Assembly (NCBI GenBank): GCA_024274855.1
Contig: JAJSAJ010001012.1
Coordinates: 1-11,457 of the forward strand
DNA: 11,457 bases
DNA from: Planctomycetota bacterium
GTDB lineage: Bacteria; Planctomycetota; Planctomycetia; Pirellulales; Pirellulaceae
Reading direction: 5' to 3'
The notes beneath the pieces are model-generated. The model did not search any database. It saw only the letters and a list, made by a program, of their open reading frames with translations, and was not told the origin of the DNA. This document shows, in pieces, positions 1-7,299 of the stretch (positions are counted from its first letter, which is position 1; each line of letters begins with the position of its first letter). The position numbers and the translations under genes were made by a program.

Positions 1-944
1 CAGCGTGAAACATCGATCAACAGCGACCACTCCGTCAGTCCGAGGTATTGGTCGAGATGCTGAGCCGGATCACCTTGAAACAACCAGGGGATGCTTTCGA
101 CAAACAAATCGGCAAGTGTCAAATCGATCGCTCGCACTGTCCGATGGAAGTAGATTGATCGGAAAAGCTCGGCACGCACGCGCATGAAGCGCATCAGCGC
201 ATCCATGCCCCGTTCATGGACTGTCAGACCTGCGTCGCTAAAGAAGCTGTAGTGCAACAAGCGATCGAGATCGAACGCGCGCTGACTGTATCCGGTCATG
301 TAAGCATCACGCAAGACAAAATCCATATTGTCGATCGTGTAAAGGCCGCTCAAGAGGCTCCGCAACAATACCAGCCACCTGGGTTGCTCGTGCGGCTCGT
401 CCCGGGATGGGCGTGTGATCAACCAGGCGATCTGGGCAGGGTCGATCGACTCATCATCAGCGAGTCGGTGATTCGGGCTGGCGCGTAGCCGGCCGAGCAG
501 AATTCCGAGCTCGTCGCGAATGATCCGAGCTCCCAATGTCTCGTGCGTCAACCCGAAGTTGCGCAAGAAATGCTGATCAAAAAAATGGCCGAATGGGCCA
601 TGCCCCACATCATGCAACAGCCCGGCCATACGAAGCAGCACGTCCACATACCCAACGCTCGGAACATCAGGACAAACGTCGTGCAAACTGGGATACAGGG
701 CCTCAGCCGCGCGACTGCCCAAATGCATCGCACCCAATACATGCTGGAATCGAGTGTGCTCGGCCGACGGAAAGACCCACCAGGCGGTCTGCAACTGGTG
801 GATCTGGCGCAGACGCTGGACCCAAGGATGGTCGATAATCTGCCGTTCCGTCACTTCACCGATCGGATCGCCCGGCTCGGACGTGAATGGAATATACCCA
901 TGCACCGGGTCATGACTCAGGCTTTCTAAATGGTAGGCTCGCAT
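1..944 (-). CDS. HD-domain phosphohydrolase, SAMHD1/YwfO type (3' end cut by window)
   Basis: The minus frame is open from an ATG at 944 to the window edge and gives 314 residues without a stop; the C-terminus lies outside. The protein begins MRAYHLESLSHDPVHGYIPF; the DPVHGYI segment is typical of the COG1078 group. HD-domain metal ligands are visible in order: His68 in TRFQHVLGAMHLG, His111-Asp112 in LLHDVGHGPFGHFFD, and Asp205 in YTIDNMDFVLRDAYMTGY. They match the H...HD...D set of SAMHD1 and YwfO-like dNTP triphosphohydrolases, which remove triphosphate from (d)NTPs in the cytoplasm. The segment LTHETLGARII (about 132-142) fits the helix after the HD motif. Family members are usually about 400 residues or more, so roughly a quarter is missing. 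No clear Shine-Dalgarno precedes the start, which rests on the family N-terminus. The superfamily is secure; the exact substrate (dNTP, dGTP or other) is not. Confidence 0.93.
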   Translation of the reverse strand, partial: MRAYHLESLSHDPVHGYIPFTSEPGDPIGEVTERQIIDHPWVQRLRQIHQLQTAWWVFPSAEHTRFQHVLGAMHLGSRAAEALYPSLHDVCPDVPSVGYVDVLLRMAGLLHDVGHGPFGHFFDQHFLRNFGLTHETLGARIIRDELGILLGRLRASPNHRLADDESIDPAQIAWLITRPSRDEPHEQPRWLVLLRSLLSGLYTIDNMDFVLRDAYMTGYSQRAFDLDRLLHYSFFSDAGLTVHERGMDALMRFMRVRAELFRSIYFHRTVRAIDLTLADLFVESIPWLFQGDPAQHLDQYLGLTEWSLLIDVSR

Positions 945-1258
945 AAACGGGGATTATGGCAATCGATGGCAGTCCCGTCCACCATGGGCGGAGATTCCCA
1001 GGCAAAAAACAAGCCGTTTCGGCAGAACTCCGAAACAATCATGGGCGCCCCTGGGGCACCCGGACCGAAACACCTTCCCCCCCACCAGTCGGTGCCATCT
1101 TGCGCCAATTGGTGAATCCCGGTAAAATAAACGGGTCCAATGGCCGAAGTATCTTGTTCGCTTTGGCAAATGCCGATAAGAACTGCACGTAATGCTCAGC
1201 CTATCTGCCCGAATGCGCGCTGTTCAGACGCATTCCGAACTACCCGAGGAGACTACTG
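945..1258. other. Divergent intergenic region
   Basis: This 314-bp gap separates the HD gene (minus) from the 643-aa secreted-protein gene (plus), so both promoters should lie here. I see no convincing coding frame. It holds a perfect 7-bp hairpin at 1016-1036, a GCCCC-T-GGGGC dyad at 1047-1057, and a CCCG/CGGG pair at about 1118-1134 around an A-rich loop containing TAAAAT. No clean -35/-10 pair was found for either gene. Confidence 0.6.
1001..1036 (-). terminator. Hairpin plus T-run, terminator- or attenuator-like
   Basis: Read on the minus strand, GTTTCGG and CCGAAAC (1036-1030 and 1022-1016) form a perfect 7-bp stem with a 7-nt loop. The sequence GGCTTGTTTTTTGCC follows, with its six-T run at 1009-1004. 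The T-run starts a few bases after the stem rather than at its foot, so it is not a textbook intrinsic terminator. It lies upstream of the HD gene in the same orientation, so it would act in that gene's leader or stop antisense transcription from the neighbour. No experiment or conservation backs this. Confidence 0.3.
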
Positions 1259-3190
1259 GTGGCAAAGTATTGCTTTCTAATCCTCTTTGTCGGAGCCGCT
1301 TTGTTTTCGCACCTTGCCGCAGCAGCGCCACCGAGTGAAACATTGCTGCCGTCCACAACCAAGGGCTTTCTGTCTGTCCCGGACATGGACACATTGACCG
1401 CCAAGTGGCAAGAGACCCAGCTGGGCCAACTGGTCGATGATCCGGTCATGAAACCGTTCATCGACGACCTGAAGGTTCAAATCCGGAGCAAGCTGAGCAA
1501 GGCACAAATGCGTCTGGGCTTGAATCTGGAGGATCTCGAAGGAATCGCGGCCGGTGAGGTTTGTCTGGCGGCGATTCAACCAGGTGGAGACCCCGCGCAG
1601 CACGCACTGACGTTGCTGGTCGACATCACGGGGCATCACAAGGAAGCTGCGGTCGCCATTGAAAAGACGACCAAGGACCTGATCGCCCAGGGCGCCACGA
1701 AGAGGACGGAGACGGTCAACGGTATTTCGGTAATCGTCCTGACCATCCCGAACAGGCGTCCGGAAAAGCCCGCGATAGAGGTCTATCGCGTGGTTCACAA
1801 GGACCAACTGGTCGTTGCCGATCGTCAACAGGTGCTGGAAGGGATTCTCAAACGACTCGACGGCGAACAAGTTGGCGAAACACTCAGCCAGGTCGAAGCC
1901 TTTGCCGCGGTTATGAAGCGGTGTGCGAAGGAATCCGGCGCGATGAAACCACATATCCGCTGGTTCGTCGAACCGTTCGGCTATGCCCATGTCCTGCGGG
2001 CGGCCAATGGTGGACGAAAACGCCGCGGCGTCGACATGCTGAAGATCCTGTCCCATCAGGGTTTCACAGCGATCCAAGGAGCTGGCGGACTCGCTTTTTT
2101 GGCGACAGGTGACCAGGAAATCGTACATTATTATTTCGTCTTCGCGCCACCGGTTGCGAGCACGAAGGACGCCGCGGACGGGCAACGCTATGAACTGGCT
2201 GCCCGCATGTTGAACTTTCCCAACTCCAAAACGCTGCAACCACAGGACTGGGTGTTCCGGGACCTGGGGGCCTATTTCTCCTTCAACTGGAAGATGGCCG
2301 ACGCGTTTGAGTACGCGAAGACCATGGTCAATGAAATGATGGGGGCCAAGAAAGGCCAAGATCTTTTTGAGGATACGATCGGTAGTCTGGCGGAAGATAA
2401 GGACGGCCCGCAAATCGACTTGCGAAAAGACCTGGTTCGTCATTTCGGCGAACGCGTTTCGATCATCACGGATTGCCGCCGCCCGATCACTCCGGACAGC
2501 GAGCGGTTGATGTTCGCAATCGAGTTGATTAACCCGAAAGCCGTTCGCAAGAACGTGAATCGAGCGATGGAAAACGATCCTGACGCGAAGAAACGCATCT
2601 TCAATGGCACGATCATTTGGGAAATCCTGACCGATGATGCACCGGCGGAAGTTGAGCCGTTGCAGATCGACGGTGGTGGAGGCTACAATCCGTTCGCCGA
2701 GGAAGAAGAAGAGTTTGCCGCAGAAGACCGCGACCGCGTGCTGCCCAACTCGGCAATCACCGTGGTGCACGGTCATTTGATCGTCGCCTCCAATGTCGAC
2801 TTTATTGTCGAGCTCTTGCAACGCAAAGTCGGTATCAACCGACTGGCAGACGCAACCGACTTCATCACTGTTCAGGACGCTCTCGATAAGCTCGGGTCAC
2901 AGAACGACAGCTTCCGATTCTTCACGCGTACGGATGAAGCCTATCGAACGACCTACGAGTTGATCCGACAGGGAAAAATGCCGGAAGCCAAGACGGTACT
3001 CGGCAAGTTATTGAACCGCATGCTCGGACCGGATGAAGAAGGTATTCTGCGTGAACAACAGATTGACGGCAGCAAAATGCCCGACTTCGATGCGGTCCGA
3101 CGCTACCTCGGCCCGGCCGGTGTCTACGTCCGGAGCGAGGCCGATGGCTGGTACGTCACGGGCTGTTTACTGAAGAAGGAGATGCGGTAA
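1259..3190 (+). CDS. Secreted protein of unknown function, planctomycetal 'LLPSTTKGF' type (643 aa)
   Basis: The start is a GTG at 1259 with GAGGA at 1246-1250, 8 nt upstream. The N-terminus MAKYCFLILFVGAALFSHLAAAAPP is a classical signal peptide with likely cleavage near Ala22-Ala23, so the protein should be exported. The mature part opens with LLPSTTKGFLSVPDMDTLTA, followed by a helical segment with LGQLVDDPVMKPFIDDL. From memory this opening recurs in hypothetical proteins of Planctomycetota and faintly resembles DUF3352-like proteins; I cannot confirm the family. Two halves look related: residues about 154-205 (GISVIVLTIP then HKDQLVVADRQQVLEGILKRL-like) and about 448-525 (GTIIWEIL then HGHLIVASNVDFIVELLQRK-like). 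A Gly/Glu-rich linker with NPFAEEEEEF lies around 475-485. No catalytic motif was recognised. The gene is convergent with the hydrolase gene, 42 bp away, and appears monocistronic. Confidence 0.88.
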   Translation: MAKYCFLILFVGAALFSHLAAAAPPSETLLPSTTKGFLSVPDMDTLTAKWQETQLGQLVDDPVMKPFIDDLKVQIRSKLSKAQMRLGLNLEDLEGIAAGEVCLAAIQPGGDPAQHALTLLVDITGHHKEAAVAIEKTTKDLIAQGATKRTETVNGISVIVLTIPNRRPEKPAIEVYRVVHKDQLVVADRQQVLEGILKRLDGEQVGETLSQVEAFAAVMKRCAKESGAMKPHIRWFVEPFGYAHVLRAANGGRKRRGVDMLKILSHQGFTAIQGAGGLAFLATGDQEIVHYYFVFAPPVASTKDAADGQRYELAARMLNFPNSKTLQPQDWVFRDLGAYFSFNWKMADAFEYAKTMVNEMMGAKKGQDLFEDTIGSLAEDKDGPQIDLRKDLVRHFGERVSIITDCRRPITPDSERLMFAIELINPKAVRKNVNRAMENDPDAKKRIFNGTIIWEILTDDAPAEVEPLQIDGGGGYNPFAEEEEEFAAEDRDRVLPNSAITVVHGHLIVASNVDFIVELLQRKVGINRLADATDFITVQDALDKLGSQNDSFRFFTRTDEAYRTTYELIRQGKMPEAKTVLGKLLNRMLGPDEEGILREQQIDGSKMPDFDAVRRYLGPAGVYVRSEADGWYVTGCLLKKEMR

Positions 3191-3232
3191 CGATTGGCCC
3201 ATCGCTCGGAAACCTCACCGCAGCACTGACGA

Positions 3233-5614
3233 TCATGATGCGCGTCGTCCGACACGCGGTCTAATACGCGTCCAGAACGGGTGCTGACGGTCGGACCGAG
3301 TCCGTACATCTTCGAGCAACTCTTCGGCTTTCGGAGTCACATCGACGCGGTGCCCGTTGATCGAAATCCGGCGATCGAAGTCGACAAACTCGGGAGATAA
3401 GCAGACAGTCACATCGGTCGCGGCGGTCTTGATCCAAATCGAGTTATTGGCCATCACCCGGGCTTCGGTCCGAGCCTCCTTCATTTTGGGCTCGGGCCAG
3501 CTTTCTGGAAGGACCATCGACCGCTCGGGGAACCCGCTAAGCTCGAGCCACCAAAAAAACTGATCCCACGGCCGCATCGACACTACTTCGAAGCGTTTCG
3601 GGAAAAAGTCGCGTTGATGAAGCTCCATCCACTCGAACATTCGCTGGATTTCGTCGTTGAACCCCTCGTGGCCACGTCCACGATATTCGACATACAGAAC
3701 ATCAAAACCGGAGTACTTGAGGTACCGGTCCAGATCACGCCCATTGACTGCGATCTTATTGCCATCTAATTGACCGGCTACGAAGTACATTGGCAACGAA
3801 CGGCCGTTGGGCCAATAGCGTGACACATACTTGTCGACGGTTGCGACGATTGGCAGCGTACCGGCCCACAGGTCCGGATGGGCCAAACCAATGTCCCACG
3901 CAGCATCGCCTCCGATCGAATACCCGGACAAAAAGACGCGGTCCGTGTCGATCGAAAACCGACGACACGCGTCTCGCAACGATCCCAGAACAGCCGCATG
4001 TTCCGTCATGGAATAGCCGTATTTCGTTTGTCCTTTCGGCAACCACTGCGGCGCTATCACAACATAACCGCGTCGTGACGCCTGCCCCAATCGCTGGTGC
4101 GAGGTCGGGTCGAATTGCCCGGCCCACCAATCGATTTGGTCCATCGCCGTGGTCTGAGCACCTCGCAGTGTCACGATGCACGGATAGCGACGGTAGGGAT
4201 CGTATTCCGGTGGCAACTGGATCAAGTACTCGATCTCCCCTCCAGCCCCCTTACCCCGCACCGATCTCCGCAACAGGCCGGGAATCCCTTCTTGCGGAAA
4301 CTCGGTCGAAATCGGCGGCTTCATGTGTGCAATGATCTTCGCCAGATTGCTCGGCGTACCACCTTCCAACTCTTTCAAATGCTGTAACGCCGCCTCGCGA
4401 TCGCCGGGCGTTTCACTGCTGAGGTAGGCGCGAATCACTCCACGCACATCAACTAATGAAAGCGATTGCGCCAAGTTGTCGATCCCCGCACCACTGCCCA
4501 ACAACCAGCCGCTAACAGCCAACGCAATCTTCTGGTCGACTTTTAACTTCTCGTCATCGGCCAGACGCAAATAGTCGGCCAAACGGTCCAAGTTGTTGAA
4601 ATTGAGTTCACGTCGAATCTCGTCCAGAATTCCCTTTAAGGCATCGTACGACTTGTCACCGGCAAGTGCGGCCTCATGTTTCTTAAACAACTCAAGCGCT
4701 TGTGTCGCGCTCGCCCGCGACTTATCGTACTCGGCAATCATCTCGCCAACTTGAAGCAACAATTCTCCAGCAACGTCTTTTTCCCCGAAACCGGTCAACA
4801 TCTTATACGCGAGACGCTGCTGTCCGGCATCGCGGCGCAATTCAATTTCGCGTATCACATCCGTCACCATCAACTGAAAAAGATGCTTTCGCTGCTTGGC
4901 CAGGTTCTCGACGTCTGGAAAATCCTTGATTACCCGATTCAACTCAACTAACGCATCGCGAAACCGTTGGGCCTGAATGTAGAGCGTCACGACCCGCAGC
5001 CGTTGCTGCACATCTGCCTGGTCGGTCTGCCGCAGCAGAATCTGGGTCAGCGTTTGCCGTGGAATCGAAGCCGTGCTCACGCGCATGTCCCAGGTATACG
5101 CATTTCTTACCGACAACCCCTGCACCCGTGCATACAGAGGCGTAATCTCGGTAATGCCCTGAACTACATCAATCCGCCCCCTCGGCCCTCGCATACTGAA
5201 CACCCGATTGCCGAACTCGTCAAACGGAGTGACACCCAAGATCGGCCCAACACTGCCAATCGCCCGCCCAGACTTCGCAACCGGTTTGTCGATCTTGATC
5301 TTCACCTTGGAAACACCAACGTCCGGAGCCAAACCACCAGCTCGAACCTGGTTACTGGACACGAACGATCGGCGCAAACCGTCATCGAGCATCACAATCT
5401 TCGAGACATCGACATTGTTCGACGACTTGTAGGGAGTCAGCGGGTTTTGATTCAACGACGAGCATTTTGTCGGCTCGCCCTGCAATTGCAGTCCGCACTT
5501 GAGCGTGATTACCTCAGCCGAAACGGACGCGGGCGGGCCCGCGCAAATCGCCAACAGAAGACAACGCCATACGCCGCCCCGTCGGCCGGCCCAACTTGAG
5601 TACCATCGAATCAT
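3233..5614 (-). CDS. Secreted alpha/beta hydrolase (esterase/peptidase-like) with N-terminal helical repeats (793 aa)
   Basis: The frame is open upstream to a GTG at 5656, but I place the start at ATG 5614 because GAGGA (5627-5623) lies 8 nt before it and the protein then begins with a normal signal peptide: MIRWYSSWAGRRGGVWRC, hydrophobic LLLAICAG, likely cleavage after ASVSA near residue 33. Residues about 34-90 form a small beta-rich region (VITLKCGLQLQGEP, then SKIVMLDDG). Residues about 195-420 are helical and TPR-like, with YIQAQRFRDALVELNRVIKDF as the clearest unit. Residues about 445-680 are an alpha/beta hydrolase. The nucleophile elbow is LSGYSIGGDAAW with Ser566; Asp617 in VAGQLDGNK and His649 in GRGHEGF complete a triad. 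The C-terminal tail (about 690-793) contains a conserved-looking ITINGHR-like strand (RISINGHRVDV). It probably cleaves an ester or peptide bond in the periplasm; the substrate cannot be told. It is convergent with the preceding secreted-protein gene. Confidence 0.9.
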   Translation of the reverse strand: MIRWYSSWAGRRGGVWRCLLLAICAGPPASVSAEVITLKCGLQLQGEPTKCSSLNQNPLTPYKSSNNVDVSKIVMLDDGLRRSFVSSNQVRAGGLAPDVGVSKVKIKIDKPVAKSGRAIGSVGPILGVTPFDEFGNRVFSMRGPRGRIDVVQGITEITPLYARVQGLSVRNAYTWDMRVSTASIPRQTLTQILLRQTDQADVQQRLRVVTLYIQAQRFRDALVELNRVIKDFPDVENLAKQRKHLFQLMVTDVIREIELRRDAGQQRLAYKMLTGFGEKDVAGELLLQVGEMIAEYDKSRASATQALELFKKHEAALAGDKSYDALKGILDEIRRELNFNNLDRLADYLRLADDEKLKVDQKIALAVSGWLLGSGAGIDNLAQSLSLVDVRGVIRAYLSSETPGDREAALQHLKELEGGTPSNLAKIIAHMKPPISTEFPQEGIPGLLRRSVRGKGAGGEIEYLIQLPPEYDPYRRYPCIVTLRGAQTTAMDQIDWWAGQFDPTSHQRLGQASRRGYVVIAPQWLPKGQTKYGYSMTEHAAVLGSLRDACRRFSIDTDRVFLSGYSIGGDAAWDIGLAHPDLWAGTLPIVATVDKYVSRYWPNGRSLPMYFVAGQLDGNKIAVNGRDLDRYLKYSGFDVLYVEYRGRGHEGFNDEIQRMFEWMELHQRDFFPKRFEVVSMRPWDQFFWWLELSGFPERSMVLPESWPEPKMKEARTEARVMANNSIWIKTAATDVTVCLSPEFVDFDRRISINGHRVDVTPKAEELLEDVRTRSDRQHPFWTRIRPRVGRRAS

Positions 5615-5706
5615 CCGTTTCGTCCTCTTTTCTTCTTGCATTCCAACACCAAGCACAACAAAACCCGTAACCGTTCATGGAATGTAGGCCACCGGCTCGC
5701 TTCCAA

Positions 5707-5784
5707 GGGGTCAGACCCATTTTCGGCGACAAAATGCGTTCGCGTAAAGAAATGTTTTCTCCGCCAAGAATTGCGTCAGACCCC
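5707..5784. repeat. 78-bp inverted-repeat element, REPIN/MITE-like
   Basis: The left end reads GGGGTCAGACCCATTTTC-GGCG (5707-5728). The right end read on the other strand is GGGGTCTGACGCAATTCTTGGCG (5784-5762). The two ends match at most positions with one single-base gap, giving about 23-bp inverted arms around a 30-bp AT-richer centre. The left arm also has its own GGGTC-A-GACCC dyad (5708-5718) and a CATTTT/AAAATG stem (5718-5736). From memory, GGGGTCAGACCC-type motifs are dispersed in many bacterial genomes and often accompany REP-associated Y1 transposases (RAYTs). No transposase is present here, so this would be a non-autonomous copy. No target duplication was found. Confidence 0.6.
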
Positions 5785-6080
5785 AGCGGCGTGAACGGCT
5801 ACCAAAACCCCAACGCACGCCTCTCCGACAACCACGCGCCGGCTAGACGCCGCTGCTCGTCCCCTCCGGGGAATTTTACCGTTTGTGAGCCAAACCTGCG
5901 CCAAGGCCCTGCCTCCTCACATTGTGACGGCGCCCGCCGTTTCGTCAACGAATACAGTCGGTATCAGAATCGAATGCGCCGCCCTTTCGAGACCTCGACG
6001 GTTTGCGTAACTCTCGCATACAAAACATATTACAGCCATTTCCACATCGCAATCCTTCGGCAAACTTGCCAGAGCGACCA

Positions 6081-6109
6081 TTGACAAACAACCGACAATT
6101 CGCGAAATT
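6081..6109 (+). promoter_or_regulatory. Possible promoter of the membrane-protein pair
   Basis: A perfect -35-like TTGACA lies at 6081-6086. Seventeen bases later is GAAATT (6104-6109), a poor -10 match. It sits 33 bp before the ATG at 6143, a plausible distance. Only the -35 element is convincing. Confidence 0.25.
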
Positions 6110-6142
6110 GGCGCGATTAGGCAAGTTTTAGGGATTCAGTCC

Positions 6143-6394
6143 ATGTTGCGACGTATTCTTCTGGCGCTCGTTTTCGCCCAGTTCGTTCTGCTGGTCACGC
6201 TGGCCGTTGTGCTAGGTGGTTATGTCCTGGCGACCGCTGTCGGCGATACACTTGGCCCAATGGTCCTCTGGTGGATTGCCATGGCCTGTCTGATGCTGGT
6301 CGTGATGGACGTTCTCCTACTGGCTGGAGTGCTGGGAATTGCGGCGATCGTCCGTATCGAGCCGGAGAAGCAAGATTCTTCCGACTCGGCTTGA
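6143..6394 (+). CDS. Small two-helix membrane protein (83 aa)
   Basis: The ATG at 6143 has AGGGA at 6130-6134, 8 nt upstream. Two membrane helices are evident: residues about 4-34 (ILLALVFAQFVLLVTLAVVL and onward) and about 39-70 (MVLWWIAMACLMLVVMDVLL and onward). A short charged tail EPEKQDSSDSA follows. The N-terminal MLRR and positive residues near the second helix suggest both ends may face the cytoplasm, but the topology is only a guess. The next gene starts 47 bp downstream on the same strand, so the two are probably co-transcribed. I do not recognise a family. Composition, start signal and operon position make it likely real. Confidence 0.75.
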   Translation: MLRRILLALVFAQFVLLVTLAVVLGGYVLATAVGDTLGPMVLWWIAMACLMLVVMDVLLLAGVLGIAAIVRIEPEKQDSSDSA

Positions 6395-6441
6395 TGCCGT
6401 GAGGACGCCACCGATCACCGACCAACGGGCTAGAGCTGACC

Positions 6442-7299
6442 ATGCCGATTCGTTTTACGTGTCTTGGTTGCGGTAAACGCCTGAGTGCCGGTTCGCACAA
6501 AGCAGGTCAGCAGGCGAAATGTCCTATTTGCCGGCAGATCCAATTGGTACCGGACGTCAACGCGGCAGATAGCGAGCGTCCTCCTCCCCCACCACCAACC
6601 GCCGACGTGCCGAAAATATCGACTGTCAACTCGGCCGGCAGCCGACCTTGGGACACATCCGACGAAATCGTCTATTCCGTTCCAGAAGACCGTCGAGCGG
6701 ACAGAACCAAGGAGCCGGCCGGCGACCAGACGATCACCGTAGGGAGGCACATCGTTTACCTTCAAGGTGTTTTGCTGAGCCTGGTTGCCTTGGTTTTCTT
6801 CGTTTTCGGGATAATCGTGGGTACGCATTCAAGCAACCGCAGCAATGTGCGCGGTACGCGTCGTCCGTGCACGGTTTCAGGCCAGGTAACCGTCCAGGAC
6901 GCTCGGGGGCACGCCGTCCCAGATAGCGGTTGCACGGCCTGCCTTGTTCCAACCTCCGCGTATCCGGAAACAAAGTTCGCAGCGACCGCTTTTCGTCCTG
7001 GTTCCGCCAGTTTACCACGCGATCGCTCGGCTGCCGAATTAGTTCGTCAGCTGGGTGGGGATTTCGTGCGCACCGATTCAGGTGGCCGTTATCAGTTGCG
7101 TGTCCCATCGCCGGGCCGTTATTACCTACTTGTCATTTCACACCACGCATTCCGGGCAGCTGACGAGTCTCCAAGCCCGCGCGACTTGGCCCAAATGGGC
7201 CGCTATTTTCTGCCGGTCACGGACCTGCTGGATGATCACAAGTACAGCTGGCAAGTCTTGCAACTACGATCGGTTACCCAAAAGAACATCATTTTCTGA
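6442..7299 (+). CDS. Zinc-ribbon, single-pass membrane protein with carboxypeptidase-regulatory-like C-terminus (285 aa)
   Basis: The protein starts MPIRFTCLGCGKRL; Cys7, Cys10, Cys27 and Cys30 form a four-cysteine zinc ribbon (CxxC...CxxC). From memory, this N-terminal module is very common in Planctomycetota proteins. A Pro-rich, low-complexity linker (about 46-95, with PPPPPP) precedes one membrane helix at about 105-127 (LLSLVALVFFVFGIIVG). The outer part opens with CTVSGQVTVQDARG and later has TDSGGRYQLRVPSPGRYYLLV (about 143-232). That pattern fits a carboxypeptidase regulatory-like or CnaB-type beta-sandwich, here carrying a long insert about 170-208. Cys143, Cys164 and Cys167 are extra cysteines in this part. 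The likely topology is zinc ribbon inside, beta domain in the periplasm. It follows the small membrane-protein gene by 47 bp. The Shine-Dalgarno is weak; the start is fixed by the ribbon beginning at residue 1. The biological role is unknown. Confidence 0.85.
   Translation: MPIRFTCLGCGKRLSAGSHKAGQQAKCPICRQIQLVPDVNAADSERPPPPPPTADVPKISTVNSAGSRPWDTSDEIVYSVPEDRRADRTKEPAGDQTITVGRHIVYLQGVLLSLVALVFFVFGIIVGTHSSNRSNVRGTRRPCTVSGQVTVQDARGHAVPDSGCTACLVPTSAYPETKFAATAFRPGSASLPRDRSAAELVRQLGGDFVRTDSGGRYQLRVPSPGRYYLLVISHHAFRAADESPSPRDLAQMGRYFLPVTDLLDDHKYSWQVLQLRSVTQKNIIF

Larger units (their letters stand above)
5615..6142. other. Divergent intergenic region with a palindromic element
   Basis: This 528-bp gap lies between the hydrolase gene (minus) and the small membrane-protein gene (plus). 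The open frames in it have Arg/Pro/His-rich, non-protein-like compositions and no good start signals, so I call no gene. It holds a 78-bp inverted-repeat element (5707-5784) and a TTGACA hexamer at 6081. A weak hairpin TCCCC-TCC-GGGGA at 5860-5872 is followed by ATTTT, but no gene ends just before it. Confidence 0.6.

Noticed and set aside
1277..2821. A 514-codon open frame on the minus strand inside the 643-aa secreted-protein gene
   Set aside because: The plus-strand gene has a Shine-Dalgarno, a signal peptide and normal protein composition. The antisense product is rich in Arg, Gln, His and Cys, has no recognisable domain, and follows from the codon bias of the real gene.
3191..3232. Search for a shared bidirectional terminator between the convergent genes
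   Set aside because: The 42-bp gap holds only weak partial dyads and no T-run.
3790..4335. A 181-codon plus-strand frame opposite the hydrolase gene
   Set aside because: It is a shadow of the hydrolase coding region, with low-complexity Thr/Arg/Pro composition and no start signal.
4967..5599. A 210-codon plus-strand frame opposite the hydrolase N-terminus
   Set aside because: It is antisense to well-supported coding sequence including the signal peptide, and its Arg/His/Asn-rich product resembles no domain.
5860..5880. TCCCC-TCC-GGGGA hairpin followed by ATTTT, terminator-like on the plus strand
   Set aside because: The stem is only 5 bp, the T-run is short, and no plus-strand gene ends upstream.
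5677..6084. A 135-codon plus-strand frame in the hydrolase/membrane-pair gap
   Set aside because: It runs through the REPIN-like element, has an Arg/Pro/Ser-rich non-protein-like sequence, and lacks a Shine-Dalgarno.
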